NCBI RefSeq assembly: GCF_001559075.2
Contig: NZ_CP014015.2
Span: 1,674,001 to 1,738,000 of the forward strand
DNA from: Citrobacter amalonaticus
Lineage (GTDB): Bacteria; Pseudomonadota; Gammaproteobacteria; Enterobacterales; Enterobacteriaceae
DNA: 64,000 nucleotides
Direction of reading: 5' to 3'
Below are positions 27,434 through 35,744 of this stretch, one piece after another. The notes under the pieces were generated by a model. It saw only the letters and a program-made list of their open reading frames with translations. It ran no database searches and was not told the DNA's origin. Made by a program: the position numbers and the translations under genes. Each line of letters starts with the position of its first letter. Position 1 is the stretch's first letter.

Positions 27434-27809
27434 AACTTTGCCTCAGGCATTAGAAATAGCGCGTTATTGTACACGGATTAATCGCACTACAAAACAGGAT
27501 CACAAACATCCTCCGCAAACAAGTATTGCAGAGTTTCTTTGTGATCGCTTTCACGGAGCGTTAAAAGGGTTATGCACGGTCCATTGCACCAATATGGTGC
27601 TTAATGTTCACATTAAAGCACTATACTGGTGCAACATACACAACATGGTGCAACCCTTTTGCACGATGGTGCGCATGATAACGCCTTTTAGGGGCAATTT
27701 AAAAGTTGGCACAGATTTCGCTTTATCTTTTTTACGGCGACACGGCCAATGATTAAAGAATTGAACACCTCGTTACCACGACGACTATGACCAATCTGGA
27801 GAGTTAAGT
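27434..27809 (+). promoter_or_regulatory. glnA control region: NtrC enhancers and sigma54 promoter
   Basis: Strong NtrC sites lie at 27586-27600 (GCACCAATATGGTGC) and 27618-27632 (GCACTATACTGGTGC). Weaker relatives lie around 27637-27652 and 27661-27672. A sigma54 promoter follows at 27706-27721, with TTGGCAC (GG at 27708-27709) and GC at 27720-27721, 12 bp apart as required. This is the classical glnAp2 layout, so glnA is induced by phosphorylated NtrC under nitrogen limitation. The typA promoter on the other strand must also lie here. Confidence 0.93.
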
Positions 27810-29219
27810 ATGTCCGCTGAACACGTTTTGACGATGCTGAATGAGCACGAAGTGAAGTTTGTTGATTTGCGCTTCACTGATACCAAAGGTAAAGAACAGC
27901 ACGTCACGATTCCTGCTCATCAGGTAAATGCCGAATTCTTCGAAGAAGGCAAAATGTTTGACGGCTCTTCGATTGGTGGCTGGAAAGGCATCAACGAATC
28001 CGACATGGTGCTGATGCCGGATGCTTCTACTGCGGTCATCGACCCGTTCTTCGCGGATTCTACCCTGATCATCCGTTGTGACATCCTGGAACCTGGTACC
28101 CTGCAAGGCTATGACCGCGACCCGCGTTCTATCGCCAAGCGTGCTGAAGAGTACCTGCGCTCTACCGGTATCGCGGATACCGTTCTGTTTGGGCCAGAAC
28201 CAGAATTCTTCCTGTTTGACGACATCCGTTTCGGCGCGTCAATCTCCGGTTCTCACGTGGCTATCGATGACATCGAAGGCGCATGGAACTCCTCCACCCA
28301 GTACGAAGGTGGTAACAAAGGTCACCGTCCGGCAGTGAAAGGCGGCTACTTCCCGGTTCCACCAGTAGATTCCGCTCAGGACATCCGTTCTGAAATGTGT
28401 CTGGTGATGGAGCAGATGGGCCTGGTCGTTGAAGCTCACCACCATGAAGTGGCGACTGCGGGTCAGAACGAAGTGGCAACCCGCTTCAACACCATGACCA
28501 AAAAAGCGGACGAAATTCAGATCTACAAATATGTGGTACACAACGTCGCTCACCGCTTCGGCAAAACCGCGACCTTTATGCCAAAACCGATGTTCGGCGA
28601 TAACGGTTCCGGTATGCACTGCCACATGTCCCTGTCCAAGAACGGTACCAACCTGTTCTCCGGCGACAAATATGCGGGCCTGTCTGAACAAGCGCTGTAC
28701 TACATCGGCGGCGTGATCAAACACGCTAAAGCGATTAACGCCCTGGCGAACCCGACCACCAACTCATACAAGCGTCTGGTCCCGGGTTACGAAGCACCGG
28801 TTATGCTGGCTTACTCTGCCCGTAACCGTTCTGCCTCTATCCGTATTCCAGTGGTAGCGTCTCCGAAAGCACGTCGTATCGAAGTCCGCTTCCCGGATCC
28901 GGCTGCGAACCCGTACCTGTGCTTTGCAGCCCTGCTGATGGCCGGTCTTGACGGCATTAAGAACAAGATCCACCCGGGCGAAGCCATGGACAAAAACCTG
29001 TACGACCTGCCGCCGGAAGAGGCGAAAGAGATCCCACAGGTTGCAGGCTCTCTGGAAGAAGCCCTGAACGAGCTGAACCTGGATCGTGAGTTCCTGAAAG
29101 CGGGCGGCGTGTTCACTGATGAAGCCATCGATGCTTACATCGCGCTGCGCATTGAAGAAAACGACCGCGTACGCATGACGCCGCACCCGGTAGAGTTTGA
29201 GCTGTACTACAGCGTGTAA
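27810..29219 (+). CDS. glnA: Glutamine synthetase, type I
   Basis: GlnA makes glutamine from glutamate, ammonia and ATP as a cytoplasmic dodecamer. The 469-residue protein has the family signatures FDGSSIGGWKG, KPMFGDNGSGMH and NRSASIRIP. The adenylylation site Y398 (KNLYDLPPEE) is present, so activity can be switched off by GlnE. GGAGAG precedes the ATG. Transcription is from the sigma54 promoter upstream. glnL and glnG follow, giving the nitrogen-control operon. Confidence 0.99.
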   Translation: MSAEHVLTMLNEHEVKFVDLRFTDTKGKEQHVTIPAHQVNAEFFEEGKMFDGSSIGGWKGINESDMVLMPDASTAVIDPFFADSTLIIRCDILEPGTLQGYDRDPRSIAKRAEEYLRSTGIADTVLFGPEPEFFLFDDIRFGASISGSHVAIDDIEGAWNSSTQYEGGNKGHRPAVKGGYFPVPPVDSAQDIRSEMCLVMEQMGLVVEAHHHEVATAGQNEVATRFNTMTKKADEIQIYKYVVHNVAHRFGKTATFMPKPMFGDNGSGMHCHMSLSKNGTNLFSGDKYAGLSEQALYYIGGVIKHAKAINALANPTTNSYKRLVPGYEAPVMLAYSARNRSASIRIPVVASPKARRIEVRFPDPAANPYLCFAALLMAGLDGIKNKIHPGEAMDKNLYDLPPEEAKEIPQVAGSLEEALNELNLDREFLKAGGVFTDEAIDAYIALRIEENDRVRMTPHPVEFELYYSV

Positions 29220-29404
29220 CCGTATCTTAAACGTCCGACGAATTTCGCGTTGCGGCAAGGCGGCAACGGAGCGAATCCCCAGGAGCATGATAACTATGTG
29301 ACTGGGGTGAGCGAAGGTAGCCAACGCAGCAACGGCGTGAAAAGCGTCAGGAGTTTTTAGTTGCCGTGGAAACTTTTAGCCCATCTCACGATGGGCTTTT
29401 TTCA
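29220..29404 (+). ncRNA. glnZ: glnA 3' UTR with GlnZ-type small RNA
   Basis: The space between glnA and glnL matches the place of GlnZ, an sRNA cut from the glnA 3' UTR in E. coli and Salmonella that links nitrogen status to carbon metabolism. It ends in a strong terminator (stem AGCCCATC/GATGGGCT, 29379-29398, then T run). The middle (about 29240-29345) is an imperfect inverted repeat with CCCCAG at 29277-29282 and CTGGGG at 29302-29307, a repeat type found between other enterobacterial genes. The 5' end set by processing cannot be read, so the boundaries are approximate. Confidence 0.65.
29379..29404 (+). terminator. Terminator between glnA and glnL
   Basis: An 8-bp stem with loop TCAC is followed by six T. 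It partly separates glnA from glnLG, as in E. coli, so that glnA is expressed much more than the regulators. Confidence 0.9.
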
Positions 29405-29447
29405 CCGTCAACAATCTGATCCTTCGCGCTTTTTCTACATAAAAAGC

Positions 29448-29468
29448 TATAATGCACTAAATTGGTGC
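29448..29468 (+). promoter_or_regulatory. glnL promoter -10 and NtrC repressor site
   Basis: TATAAT at 29448-29453 is a perfect sigma70 -10 box, though the -35 is poor. It directly abuts GCACTAAATTGGTGC at 29454-29468, an NtrC site. Binding there would cover the start point, so NtrC represses its own internal promoter, as known for glnLp. Confidence 0.85.
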
Positions 29469-29490
29469 AAACTATTCAGGAGACTGCTGT

Positions 29491-30540
29491 ATGGCAACAG
29501 GCACGCTGCCCGATGCTGGGCAGATCCTCAATTCTTTAATCAACAGCATCTTACTGGTCGACGATGAGCTGGCGGTGCATTACGCCAACCCGGCCGCGCA
29601 GCAGTTACTCGCCCAAAGCTCCCGCAAACTGTTTGGTACGCCGCTTCCTGAACTCCTGAGCTATTTTTCTTTGAATATCGAACTGATGCGCGAAAGCTTA
29701 GAGGCGGGCCAAGGGTTTACCGACAATGAGGTCACGTTGGTAATTGATGGGCGTTCGCACATTCTGTCGCTCACCGCACAGCGTTTGCCGGACGGCCAGA
29801 TCCTGCTCGAAATGGCGCCGATGGATAACCAGCGCCGCCTCAGCCAGGAGCAGCTACAGCACGCTCAGCAGGTCGCCGCGCGCGATCTGGTACGTGGACT
29901 GGCGCACGAGATTAAAAACCCGCTCGGTGGCTTACGCGGCGCTGCACAGCTATTAAGTAAAGCCCTGCCCGATCCGGCGCTGCTGGAATACACCAAAGTC
30001 ATTATTGAACAGGCTGATCGGCTGCGTAATCTGGTCGACAGACTGTTGGGCCCGCAGATGCCGGGAACGCATGTCACGGAAAGCATTCATAAGGTGGCAG
30101 AGCGCGTGGTGGCGCTGGTTTCTATGGAGTTACCGGCCAACGTCACGCTGGTCCGCGATTACGATCCCAGCCTGCCGGAACTGCCGCACGACCCGGAACA
30201 GATCGAGCAGGTGTTGTTGAATATTGTCCGTAATGCGTTGCAGGCGCTGGGGTCAGACGGTGGGGAGATCGTGCTACGTACCCGTACCGCGTTCCAGCTC
30301 ACGCTGCACGGCGAGCGCTATCGCCTGGCGGCGCGTATCGACGTCGAGGACAACGGACCGGGGATCCCTTCCCACTTACAGGATACGCTGTTTTACCCCA
30401 TGGTCAGCGGCCGCGAAGGCGGCACCGGGCTGGGATTATCCATCGCCCGTAATTTGATCGATCAGCATTCCGGCAAAATTGAATTTACCAGTTGGCCAGG
30501 TCATACCGAGTTCTCGGTTTATCTGCCGATTCGGAAATAG
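29491..30540 (+). CDS. glnL: Nitrogen sensor kinase/phosphatase NtrB
   Basis: NtrB is a soluble 349-residue kinase that phosphorylates NtrC when nitrogen is short and dephosphorylates it when bound to PII. It has an N-terminal PAS domain (about 10-110), the H-box with H139 in RGLAHEIKNPLGGLRGA, and an ATP-binding domain with N-box LLNIVRNALQAL, G1 VEDNGPGIP and G2 GTGLGLSIA. AGGAG precedes the ATG. The stop lies 8 bp before glnG. Confidence 0.98.
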   Translation: MATGTLPDAGQILNSLINSILLVDDELAVHYANPAAQQLLAQSSRKLFGTPLPELLSYFSLNIELMRESLEAGQGFTDNEVTLVIDGRSHILSLTAQRLPDGQILLEMAPMDNQRRLSQEQLQHAQQVAARDLVRGLAHEIKNPLGGLRGAAQLLSKALPDPALLEYTKVIIEQADRLRNLVDRLLGPQMPGTHVTESIHKVAERVVALVSMELPANVTLVRDYDPSLPELPHDPEQIEQVLLNIVRNALQALGSDGGEIVLRTRTAFQLTLHGERYRLAARIDVEDNGPGIPSHLQDTLFYPMVSGREGGTGLGLSIARNLIDQHSGKIEFTSWPGHTEFSVYLPIRK

Positions 30541-30548
30541 AGGTGCTT

Positions 30549-31958
30549 ATGCAACGAGGGATAGTCTGGGTAGTCGATGACGATAGTTCCATCCGTTGGG
30601 TGCTTGAACGTGCTCTCGCCGGGGCGGGTCTGAGTTGTACGACCTTTGAAAACGGTAACGACGTGCTGGGCGCGCTGGCGAGCAAAACGCCGGACGTGCT
30701 GTTGTCCGACATTCGGATGCCGGGAATGGACGGGCTGGCGCTGTTAAAACAGATTAAACAGCGTCATCCAATGCTTCCGGTCATCATAATGACCGCGCAT
30801 TCCGATCTGGATGCCGCCGTCAGCGCCTATCAGCAAGGGGCGTTTGATTATCTGCCGAAACCCTTTGATATCGATGAAGCGGTGGCGCTGGTTGAACGCG
30901 CCATCAGTCATTATCAGGAACAGCAGCAGCCGCGCAATATTCAGCTCAACGGCCCGACAACCGACATCATCGGTGAAGCGCCGGCCATGCAGGATGTGTT
31001 TCGTATTATCGGGCGGCTCTCTCGTTCCTCCATCAGCGTGTTGATTAACGGGGAGTCCGGGACGGGTAAAGAGCTGGTCGCACACGCCCTGCACCGCCAC
31101 AGCCCACGCGCCAAAGCGCCGTTTATCGCGCTGAACATGGCGGCGATTCCGAAAGATTTGATCGAATCCGAACTGTTTGGTCATGAAAAAGGGGCGTTTA
31201 CCGGAGCGAATACCATTCGTCAGGGACGCTTCGAACAGGCCGATGGCGGCACGCTGTTTCTTGATGAGATCGGCGATATGCCGCTGGATGTACAGACCCG
31301 TCTTTTGCGCGTATTAGCCGACGGGCAGTTTTATCGCGTTGGCGGCTATGCGCCGGTGAAGGTGGACGTACGTATCATCGCCGCGACTCACCAGAATCTG
31401 GAACTGCGTGTGCAGGAAGGCAAGTTTCGTGAGGATTTATTCCATCGTCTGAACGTTATCCGCGTACACCTGCCGCCGCTGCGCGAGCGCCGGGAGGATA
31501 TTCCGCGTCTGGCGCGCCACTTCCTGCAGGTTGCGGCTCGCGAACTGGGCGTAGAAGCCAAGTTATTGCACCCGGAAACCGAAGCGGCGCTGACGCGGCT
31601 GGCATGGCCGGGCAACGTTCGCCAACTGGAAAATACCTGTCGTTGGTTAACCGTGATGGCGGCCGGACAAGAGGTATTAATTCAGGATCTCCCCGCTGAA
31701 CTGTTCGAAGCCACCGCGCCGGAAAGTCCGTCGCATCTCCAGCCGGACAGTTGGGCCACGCTCCTGGCGCAGTGGGCGGATCGGGCGCTGCGTTCCGGTC
31801 ATCAAAACCTGCTGTCGGAAGCACAACCTGAAATGGAACGCACGTTGCTGACCACCGCGCTACGTCATACACAGGGCCATAAACAGGAAGCGGCACGCTT
31901 GCTCGGATGGGGGCGTAATACCCTGACGCGTAAGTTAAAAGAGCTGGGAATGGAGTAA
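30549..31958 (+). CDS. glnG: Nitrogen regulator NtrC (sigma54 activator)
   Basis: NtrC is the enhancer-binding activator of glnA and other nitrogen genes. I use the ATG at 30549, which gives the E. coli length of 469 residues; AGAGGT overlaps the glnL stop as its ribosome site. A receiver domain with D54 (LLSDIRMPG) is followed by an AAA+ domain with Walker A GESGTGKE, the sigma54-contact loop GAFTGA and Walker B TLFLDEIGD. A Fis-type helix-turn-helix closes the protein (HKQEAARLLGWGRNTLTRKLKEL). Confidence 0.98.
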   Translation: MQRGIVWVVDDDSSIRWVLERALAGAGLSCTTFENGNDVLGALASKTPDVLLSDIRMPGMDGLALLKQIKQRHPMLPVIIMTAHSDLDAAVSAYQQGAFDYLPKPFDIDEAVALVERAISHYQEQQQPRNIQLNGPTTDIIGEAPAMQDVFRIIGRLSRSSISVLINGESGTGKELVAHALHRHSPRAKAPFIALNMAAIPKDLIESELFGHEKGAFTGANTIRQGRFEQADGGTLFLDEIGDMPLDVQTRLLRVLADGQFYRVGGYAPVKVDVRIIAATHQNLELRVQEGKFREDLFHRLNVIRVHLPPLRERREDIPRLARHFLQVAARELGVEAKLLHPETEAALTRLAWPGNVRQLENTCRWLTVMAAGQEVLIQDLPAELFEATAPESPSHLQPDSWATLLAQWADRALRSGHQNLLSEAQPEMERTLLTTALRHTQGHKQEAARLLGWGRNTLTRKLKELGME

Positions 31959-32068
31959 CGTCACACGTTTGTGTAAAGATTAATAATTGAGCGCAAATTG
32001 CCGTTATTTTGCGCTTTACTGTTCCGATGAGTTCAGTATGATCGTGCCCGGCAAACGGGGGACAAAAC

Positions 32069-32179
32069 ATGCTGGAATCGATTATAAATCTGCTATCAAG
32101 CGGAGCGGTCGACAGCCATACGCCACAAACTGCGGTTGCCGCAGTACTGTGCGCCGCGCTGGTTGGGCTGTTCAGCTAA
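32069..32179 (+). CDS. yshB: Small membrane protein YshB
   Basis: This 36-codon gene begins MLESIINLLSSGAVDS and ends VLCAALVGLFS, close to E. coli YshB at the same place after glnG. GGGGGA lies six bases before the ATG. The C-terminal half is one hydrophobic helix, so it should sit in the inner membrane. In Salmonella a YshB homologue has been linked to growth in host cells; no biochemical role is known. It is too short for usual gene-calling limits. Confidence 0.88.
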   Translation: MLESIINLLSSGAVDSHTPQTAVAAVLCAALVGLFS

Positions 32180-32183
32180 CACT

Positions 32184-32264
32184 GTGCCGGATGGCGCTAT
32201 GCTTATCTGGCTTACAGGCAACATCAATCGTAGGCCCGGTAAGCGTTAGCGCCACCGGGCTACG
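32184..32264. repeat. REP element pair (BIME) between yshB and hemN
   Basis: Two REP-type palindromes face each other. One is around 32184-32218 (GCCGGATGGCGCT then a matching GGCTTACA side). The other is at 32231-32262 (TAGGCCCGGTAAGCG then GCGCCACCGGGCTA). They lie between the convergent yshB and hemN 3' ends, the usual place. Confidence 0.8.
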
Positions 32265-32267
32265 TTT

Positions 32268-33641
32268 TTATATCACGCGTGAGAACTGCTGCATCCGTGC
32301 TTTTTGGCGCAGATACGCATCAAAGCACATGCAAATGTTGCGAATCAGCAGGCGGCCTTTCGGCGTAACCTGAATACCCTTCGCTGTCACATCCACCAGC
32401 CCATCTTTCGCTAGCGGCGCCAACAGCTTCAGGTCCTCGGCAAAGTAATCCGCGAAGTTCAGATCCCACTGCAGCTCAACTGCGGCAGTGTCGAGACGGA
32501 AGTTGCAGATCAGCGACTTGATGACGTCACGACGGATACAGTCATCGCGGGTCAGCGCGATGCCGCGCCATAAGGCATTTCCCCGCTCATCCACCTGCTG
32601 ATAGTAGAGTTTCAGCTCTTTCTGGTTCTGGGCATAGCAATCGCCAATCATGCTGATGGCAGAAACGCCCATCCCCAGCAGATCGGTGTCGCCCTGGGTG
32701 GTGTATCCCTGAAAATTACGGTGGAGAACGCCTTCACGCTGGGCAATCGCCAGCTCGTCATCCGGGCGGGCAAAATGGTCCATACCGATAAACTGATAGC
32801 CGGTCTCTGTCAGCGAGGAGATGGTTTCCTGCAAAATATCCAGCTTCTGCTGCGCGCTAGGCAGATCGGTATCTTTAATTTTGCGCTGCGCGGCAAACAG
32901 TGTCGGCAAATGCGCATAGTTAAAGACGCTCAGACGATCGGGGCTTAATTCCGCAACCCGTTTCAGAGTAAAGGCGAAACTGTCCGGCGTCTGTTTAGGT
33001 AAACCGTAAATCAGATCGATATTGGTCGAAGTAAAGCCAATGTCACGTGCGTGATTGAGCAGCGCAAAGATAAACTCCTCATCCTGCTCACGGTTAACCA
33101 GTCGCTGGACCTCTTTGTTGAAGTCCTGCACGCCCATACTGAGACGGTTGAAGCCTTCCGCGCGCAAATGATCGAGCACATCCAGCTCAATCTCACGGGG
33201 GTCGACTTCGATCGAAATCTCCGCATCCGCATTGAAGTGGAAATGATTTCGCAGCAGCGTCATCAGACGACTGATTTGCGCTTTATTCAGATAGGTTGGC
33301 GTGCCGCCGCCCCAGTGCAGTTGGCTGACCTGACGTCCGGCAAACAGCGGCGCACGGTGCACAATTTCCTGTTCCAGCGCATCCAGATACTGATCGGCCT
33401 TATGCTGCTGACGGGTCACAATCTTATTGCAGCCGCAGAAGTAGCAGAGCTTGTGGCAAAACGGGATATGGACGTAAAGCGAGAGCGGACGCTCAGGATA
33501 GCGCGCGACAGCCTGTAAAAACGCCGGTTCGCCAAACGCATCAGAAAATTCCAGCGCGGTCGGGTACGAGGTATAGCGTGGCCCGGAATAGTTATATTTC
33601 TGGATCAGGGCCAGATCCCAGTCTATTTGTTGTTCTGACAT
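32268..33641 (-). CDS. hemN: Oxygen-independent coproporphyrinogen III dehydrogenase
   Basis: HemN is a radical-SAM enzyme that converts coproporphyrinogen III to protoporphyrinogen IX without oxygen. The iron-sulfur cluster motif CHKLCYFC (family CxxxCxxC) follows YVHIPF. I use the ATG at 33641, five bases after AAGGAG, giving 457 residues as in E. coli. The in-frame GTG at 33647 overlaps the ribosome site itself. That site contains the stop codon of the small upstream ORF, which suggests coupling. hemG, a later haem gene, lies elsewhere in this window. Confidence 0.98.
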   Translation of the reverse strand: MSEQQIDWDLALIQKYNYSGPRYTSYPTALEFSDAFGEPAFLQAVARYPERPLSLYVHIPFCHKLCYFCGCNKIVTRQQHKADQYLDALEQEIVHRAPLFAGRQVSQLHWGGGTPTYLNKAQISRLMTLLRNHFHFNADAEISIEVDPREIELDVLDHLRAEGFNRLSMGVQDFNKEVQRLVNREQDEEFIFALLNHARDIGFTSTNIDLIYGLPKQTPDSFAFTLKRVAELSPDRLSVFNYAHLPTLFAAQRKIKDTDLPSAQQKLDILQETISSLTETGYQFIGMDHFARPDDELAIAQREGVLHRNFQGYTTQGDTDLLGMGVSAISMIGDCYAQNQKELKLYYQQVDERGNALWRGIALTRDDCIRRDVIKSLICNFRLDTAAVELQWDLNFADYFAEDLKLLAPLAKDGLVDVTAKGIQVTPKGRLLIRNICMCFDAYLRQKARMQQFSRVI

Positions 33642-33643
33642 GC

Positions 33644-33817
33644 TCACTCCTTCCGATGGCGTCTCTGGCGGGTACGGCGTACCGGCCGCACTCCATGTCG
33701 AGTACTAAGCCGGCTGCGCAGCCACTTCTGTCGCCGCGACAACCGCTGTAGTTTAACGAATAACCACACCAGATAACATATAACCGGAAGGGTTATAAGC
33801 AGGACGGGCAGGCCCAC
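33644..33817 (-). CDS. Unannotated small membrane protein between yihI and hemN
   Basis: This is an open frame of 57 codons plus stop, reading from GTG at 33817. It would encode a short N-terminal hydrophobic helix (GLPVLLITLPVICYLVWLFV), then a strongly basic tail with many arginines (RTRQRRHRKE at the end). It starts 12 bp after the yihI stop. Its TGA lies inside the hemN ribosome site, two bases before the hemN ATG, so the three reading frames are packed like an operon. No Shine-Dalgarno is visible before the GTG, so initiation may depend on coupling from yihI. The inside-positive charge pattern is that of a single-pass inner-membrane protein. I do not recognise it and assign no function. 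Confidence 0.55.
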   Translation of the reverse strand: MGLPVLLITLPVICYLVWLFVKLQRLSRRQKWLRSRLSTRHGVRPVRRTRQRRHRKE

Positions 33818-33828
33818 GGTGTAAACCG

Positions 33829-34341
33829 TTAGTTACCGCCACGCAGCAGGCGCATCATATCTTCCTGCTTCTCGTCCTCTTCCTCTTCTTCTTCGTCATC
33901 ATCGTAGGAGAGGCCTAGCTTCTGCATCAGTTCATCAATGCGATCCAGTTTGGCATCCACCCAGGACTGATCTTCTGCGCTCAGGGTTTCGCCTGCTTCC
34001 AGACGTTCTAACAGCGCATCCAGGCGCTCATCCGTTTCCAGTAAATCCAACTCAGCCTGCGGTGAAAGCATAGGTTTCTCGCTCTTCGGTTTGTGCTGTT
34101 TGGTGACTTTTTCGGTCACACCCAATGGAACAGGGGTTTTACTGCCGATACGTGGATCTTTCTGTTGATTCTTGTTTTTACCGCCTGACGCCGCGTCACC
34201 ACCGGTCGCACGGCTACCCGCCGCGTGTCCACGGTGTTTTTTCTGACGCTTGCGGTCACGAGCTTCCTGATTCAGCTCTTCACGGGTTTTACGGCGTGCC
34301 TTTGCAGGGCCTTTGCCGCGTGGTGTAGAAGTGGATTTCAT
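33829..34341 (-). CDS. yihI: Der GTPase-activating protein YihI
   Basis: YihI stimulates GTP hydrolysis by the ribosome-assembly GTPase Der and so tunes 50S maturation. The 170-residue protein is highly charged. A basic N-terminal half (TPRGKGPAKARRKTREELN) leads to a conserved middle (LDLLETDERLDALLERLEAGETLSAED in pieces) and an acidic run near the end (DDDEEEEEEDEK). It is read away from csrC and towards hemN. Confidence 0.96.
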   Translation of the reverse strand: MKSTSTPRGKGPAKARRKTREELNQEARDRKRQKKHRGHAAGSRATGGDAASGGKNKNQQKDPRIGSKTPVPLGVTEKVTKQHKPKSEKPMLSPQAELDLLETDERLDALLERLEAGETLSAEDQSWVDAKLDRIDELMQKLGLSYDDDEEEEEEDEKQEDMMRLLRGGN

Positions 34342-34404
34342 AGTGATTCGTCTTTGGCTGTTTTATTCAGTATATAATTGCGCCGGAATCTAGCAGAAAT
34401 AAAG

Positions 34405-34646
34405 AAAAAAGGCGACAGATTGCTCTGTCGCCTTTTCACCTTACTCACAACCCTGAACGGGTCCTACATTCCCTGTCGGCCGTCAACACACCCTGTTTAT
34501 CCTTCAGCCTGGAACATTCCGTGTCTTTTCCGTTTCCGTATACCAACGTCTCCGAACGCCTGTCATCCTGACAATCCTGTGTCTTCGCCTCCTGGCGCTC
34601 CTGACCCTCATCCTGAGTCGTCTTCCTGTACAGCTATCCTCGCTAT
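34405..34646 (-). ncRNA. csrC: CsrC regulatory RNA
   Basis: CsrC is an RNA sponge that binds and removes the translation regulator CsrA. The minus strand here carries a run of AGGA/CGGA motifs (about a dozen or more GGA between 34645 and 34440), including CAGGATGAGGGTCAGGAGCG and CCAGGAGGCG, which match the E. coli RNA. It ends in a terminator with a 13-bp stem (34407-34419 with 34424-34436) and a T run. The 5' end at about 34646 is placed by similarity to the E. coli ATAG start. The location between yihI and engB is the same as in E. coli. Confidence 0.9.
34407..34436 (-). terminator. csrC terminator
   Basis: A 13-bp stem (AAAAGGCGACAGA pairing with TCTGTCGCCTTTT, loop TTGC) is followed on the minus strand by T-rich sequence. 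Confidence 0.9.
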
Positions 34647-34919
34647 GGGGATTACTCTACTCTTTTGGAGCAAAGTAACAAGTCACTGGCAGCACAGTTC
34701 TGGCATTTTCAGAATATTACATACTTTTTAATATCATGATTTAGTTGATTTATTTAATTATTTGCTCTGCAATTACTCTGAAATTTCGTATAAGAACGAT
34801 CGGCAATGTCTCACAACATGCAGGGTTTTTACTCACAACAGACCCATGTCGAAAAATCAGTCTTTTGCTCCTGTTCAGGTATAATCGCGGCAAAGCTTTG
34901 ACTGACGGAGACGACCGCT
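34647..34919. promoter_or_regulatory. Divergent csrC/engB promoter region
   Basis: This AT-rich stretch contains no gene. A clear -10 box TATAAT lies at 34880-34885, about 35 bp before the engB start. The csrC promoter must lie just above 34646 on the other strand, but I cannot assign its boxes. The response regulator UvrY activates csrC from upstream in E. coli; no site is evident to me here. Confidence 0.55.
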
Positions 34920-35552
34920 TTGATTAACCTGAATTATCAACAGACGCACTTTGTGATGAGCGCGCCTGATATTCGCCATTTACCTTCCGATACGGGGATT
35001 GAAGTGGCTTTTGCTGGCCGTTCCAACGCAGGTAAGTCCAGCGCACTGAACACGCTGACCAATCAGAAGAGCCTGGCGCGAACGTCGAAAACGCCTGGCC
35101 GCACTCAGTTGATTAACCTGTTTGAAGTGGTCGACGGCAAACGCCTTGTTGACCTCCCTGGCTATGGTTACGCCGAAGTGCCGGAAGAGATGAAGCGCAA
35201 GTGGCAACGCGCGCTGGGTGAGTATCTGGAAAAACGCCAGAGCCTGCAGGGACTGGTGGTATTGATGGATATTCGCCACCCGCTGAAAGATCTCGACCAA
35301 CAGATGGTCCAGTGGGCCGTCGAGAGCAACATCCAGGTACTGGTGCTGCTGACAAAAGCGGACAAACTGGCAAGCGGTGCGCGTAAGGCGCAGCTGAATA
35401 TGGTCCGTGAAGCGGTATTAGCCTTTAACGGTGATGTGCAGGTTGAGACCTTTTCATCGCTGAAAAAACAGGGTGTGGATAAATTACGGCAGAAGCTGGA
35501 CAGTTGGTTTAACGAACTGGCGCCGGTTGAAGAGGATCAAGGCGGGGAGTAA
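34920..35552 (+). CDS. engB: Ribosome biogenesis GTPase EngB (YihA/YsxC)
   Basis: EngB is an essential GTPase for late assembly of the 50S subunit. The gene begins with TTG at 34920, nine bases after GGAG, giving 210 residues as in E. coli. The motifs are G1 GRSNAGKSS, G2 around KTPGRTQ, G3 DLPGYGYA, G4 TKADKL and G5 FSSLKK. It is expressed from the TATAAT promoter at 34880-34885. Confidence 0.97.
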   Translation: MINLNYQQTHFVMSAPDIRHLPSDTGIEVAFAGRSNAGKSSALNTLTNQKSLARTSKTPGRTQLINLFEVVDGKRLVDLPGYGYAEVPEEMKRKWQRALGEYLEKRQSLQGLVVLMDIRHPLKDLDQQMVQWAVESNIQVLVLLTKADKLASGARKAQLNMVREAVLAFNGDVQVETFSSLKKQGVDKLRQKLDSWFNELAPVEEDQGGE

Positions 35553-35563
35553 TTTATCGCAAC

Positions 35564-35599
35564 GCCGGATAGCGACGCGGTGCGTCTTATCCGGTCTGG
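35564..35599. repeat. REP element after engB
   Basis: A single REP palindrome, GCCGGATAGCGACGC followed by GCGTCTTATCCGGTC, lies between the engB stop and the end of spf. Confidence 0.8.
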
Positions 35600-35628
35600 C
35601 ACGCCTGCCATCTCTTTCTTTCGCCCAT

Positions 35629-35737
35629 AAAAAACGCCCCAGTCAGAAACTGACTGGGGCGGCTAAAATATTCAGCCAAATCCGATTACGTGAAGTAAAA
35701 GGTCTGAAAGATAGAACATCTTACCTCTGTACCCTAC
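35629..35737 (-). ncRNA. spf: Spot 42 small RNA
   Basis: Spot 42 is a 109-nt Hfq-dependent sRNA that represses secondary carbon-use genes when cAMP is low. The minus strand from 35737 begins GTAGGGTACAGAGGTAAGAT and continues as in E. coli, ending in the terminator GCCCCAGTCAG/CTGACTGGGGC with a T run. It lies downstream of polA on the same strand, the standard place. Confidence 0.96.
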
Positions 35738-35744
35738 GCGAATA

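Noticed and set aside
26201..27481. 426-codon open frame on the plus strand opposite typA
   Set aside because: It is the antisense shadow of a highly expressed gene with biased codons. It has no ribosome site and its product is an implausible mix with no family pattern.
34378..34731. 117-codon plus-strand frame over the csrC region
   Set aside because: The DNA is explained by CsrC on the other strand, and the predicted peptide is proline/serine-rich antisense.
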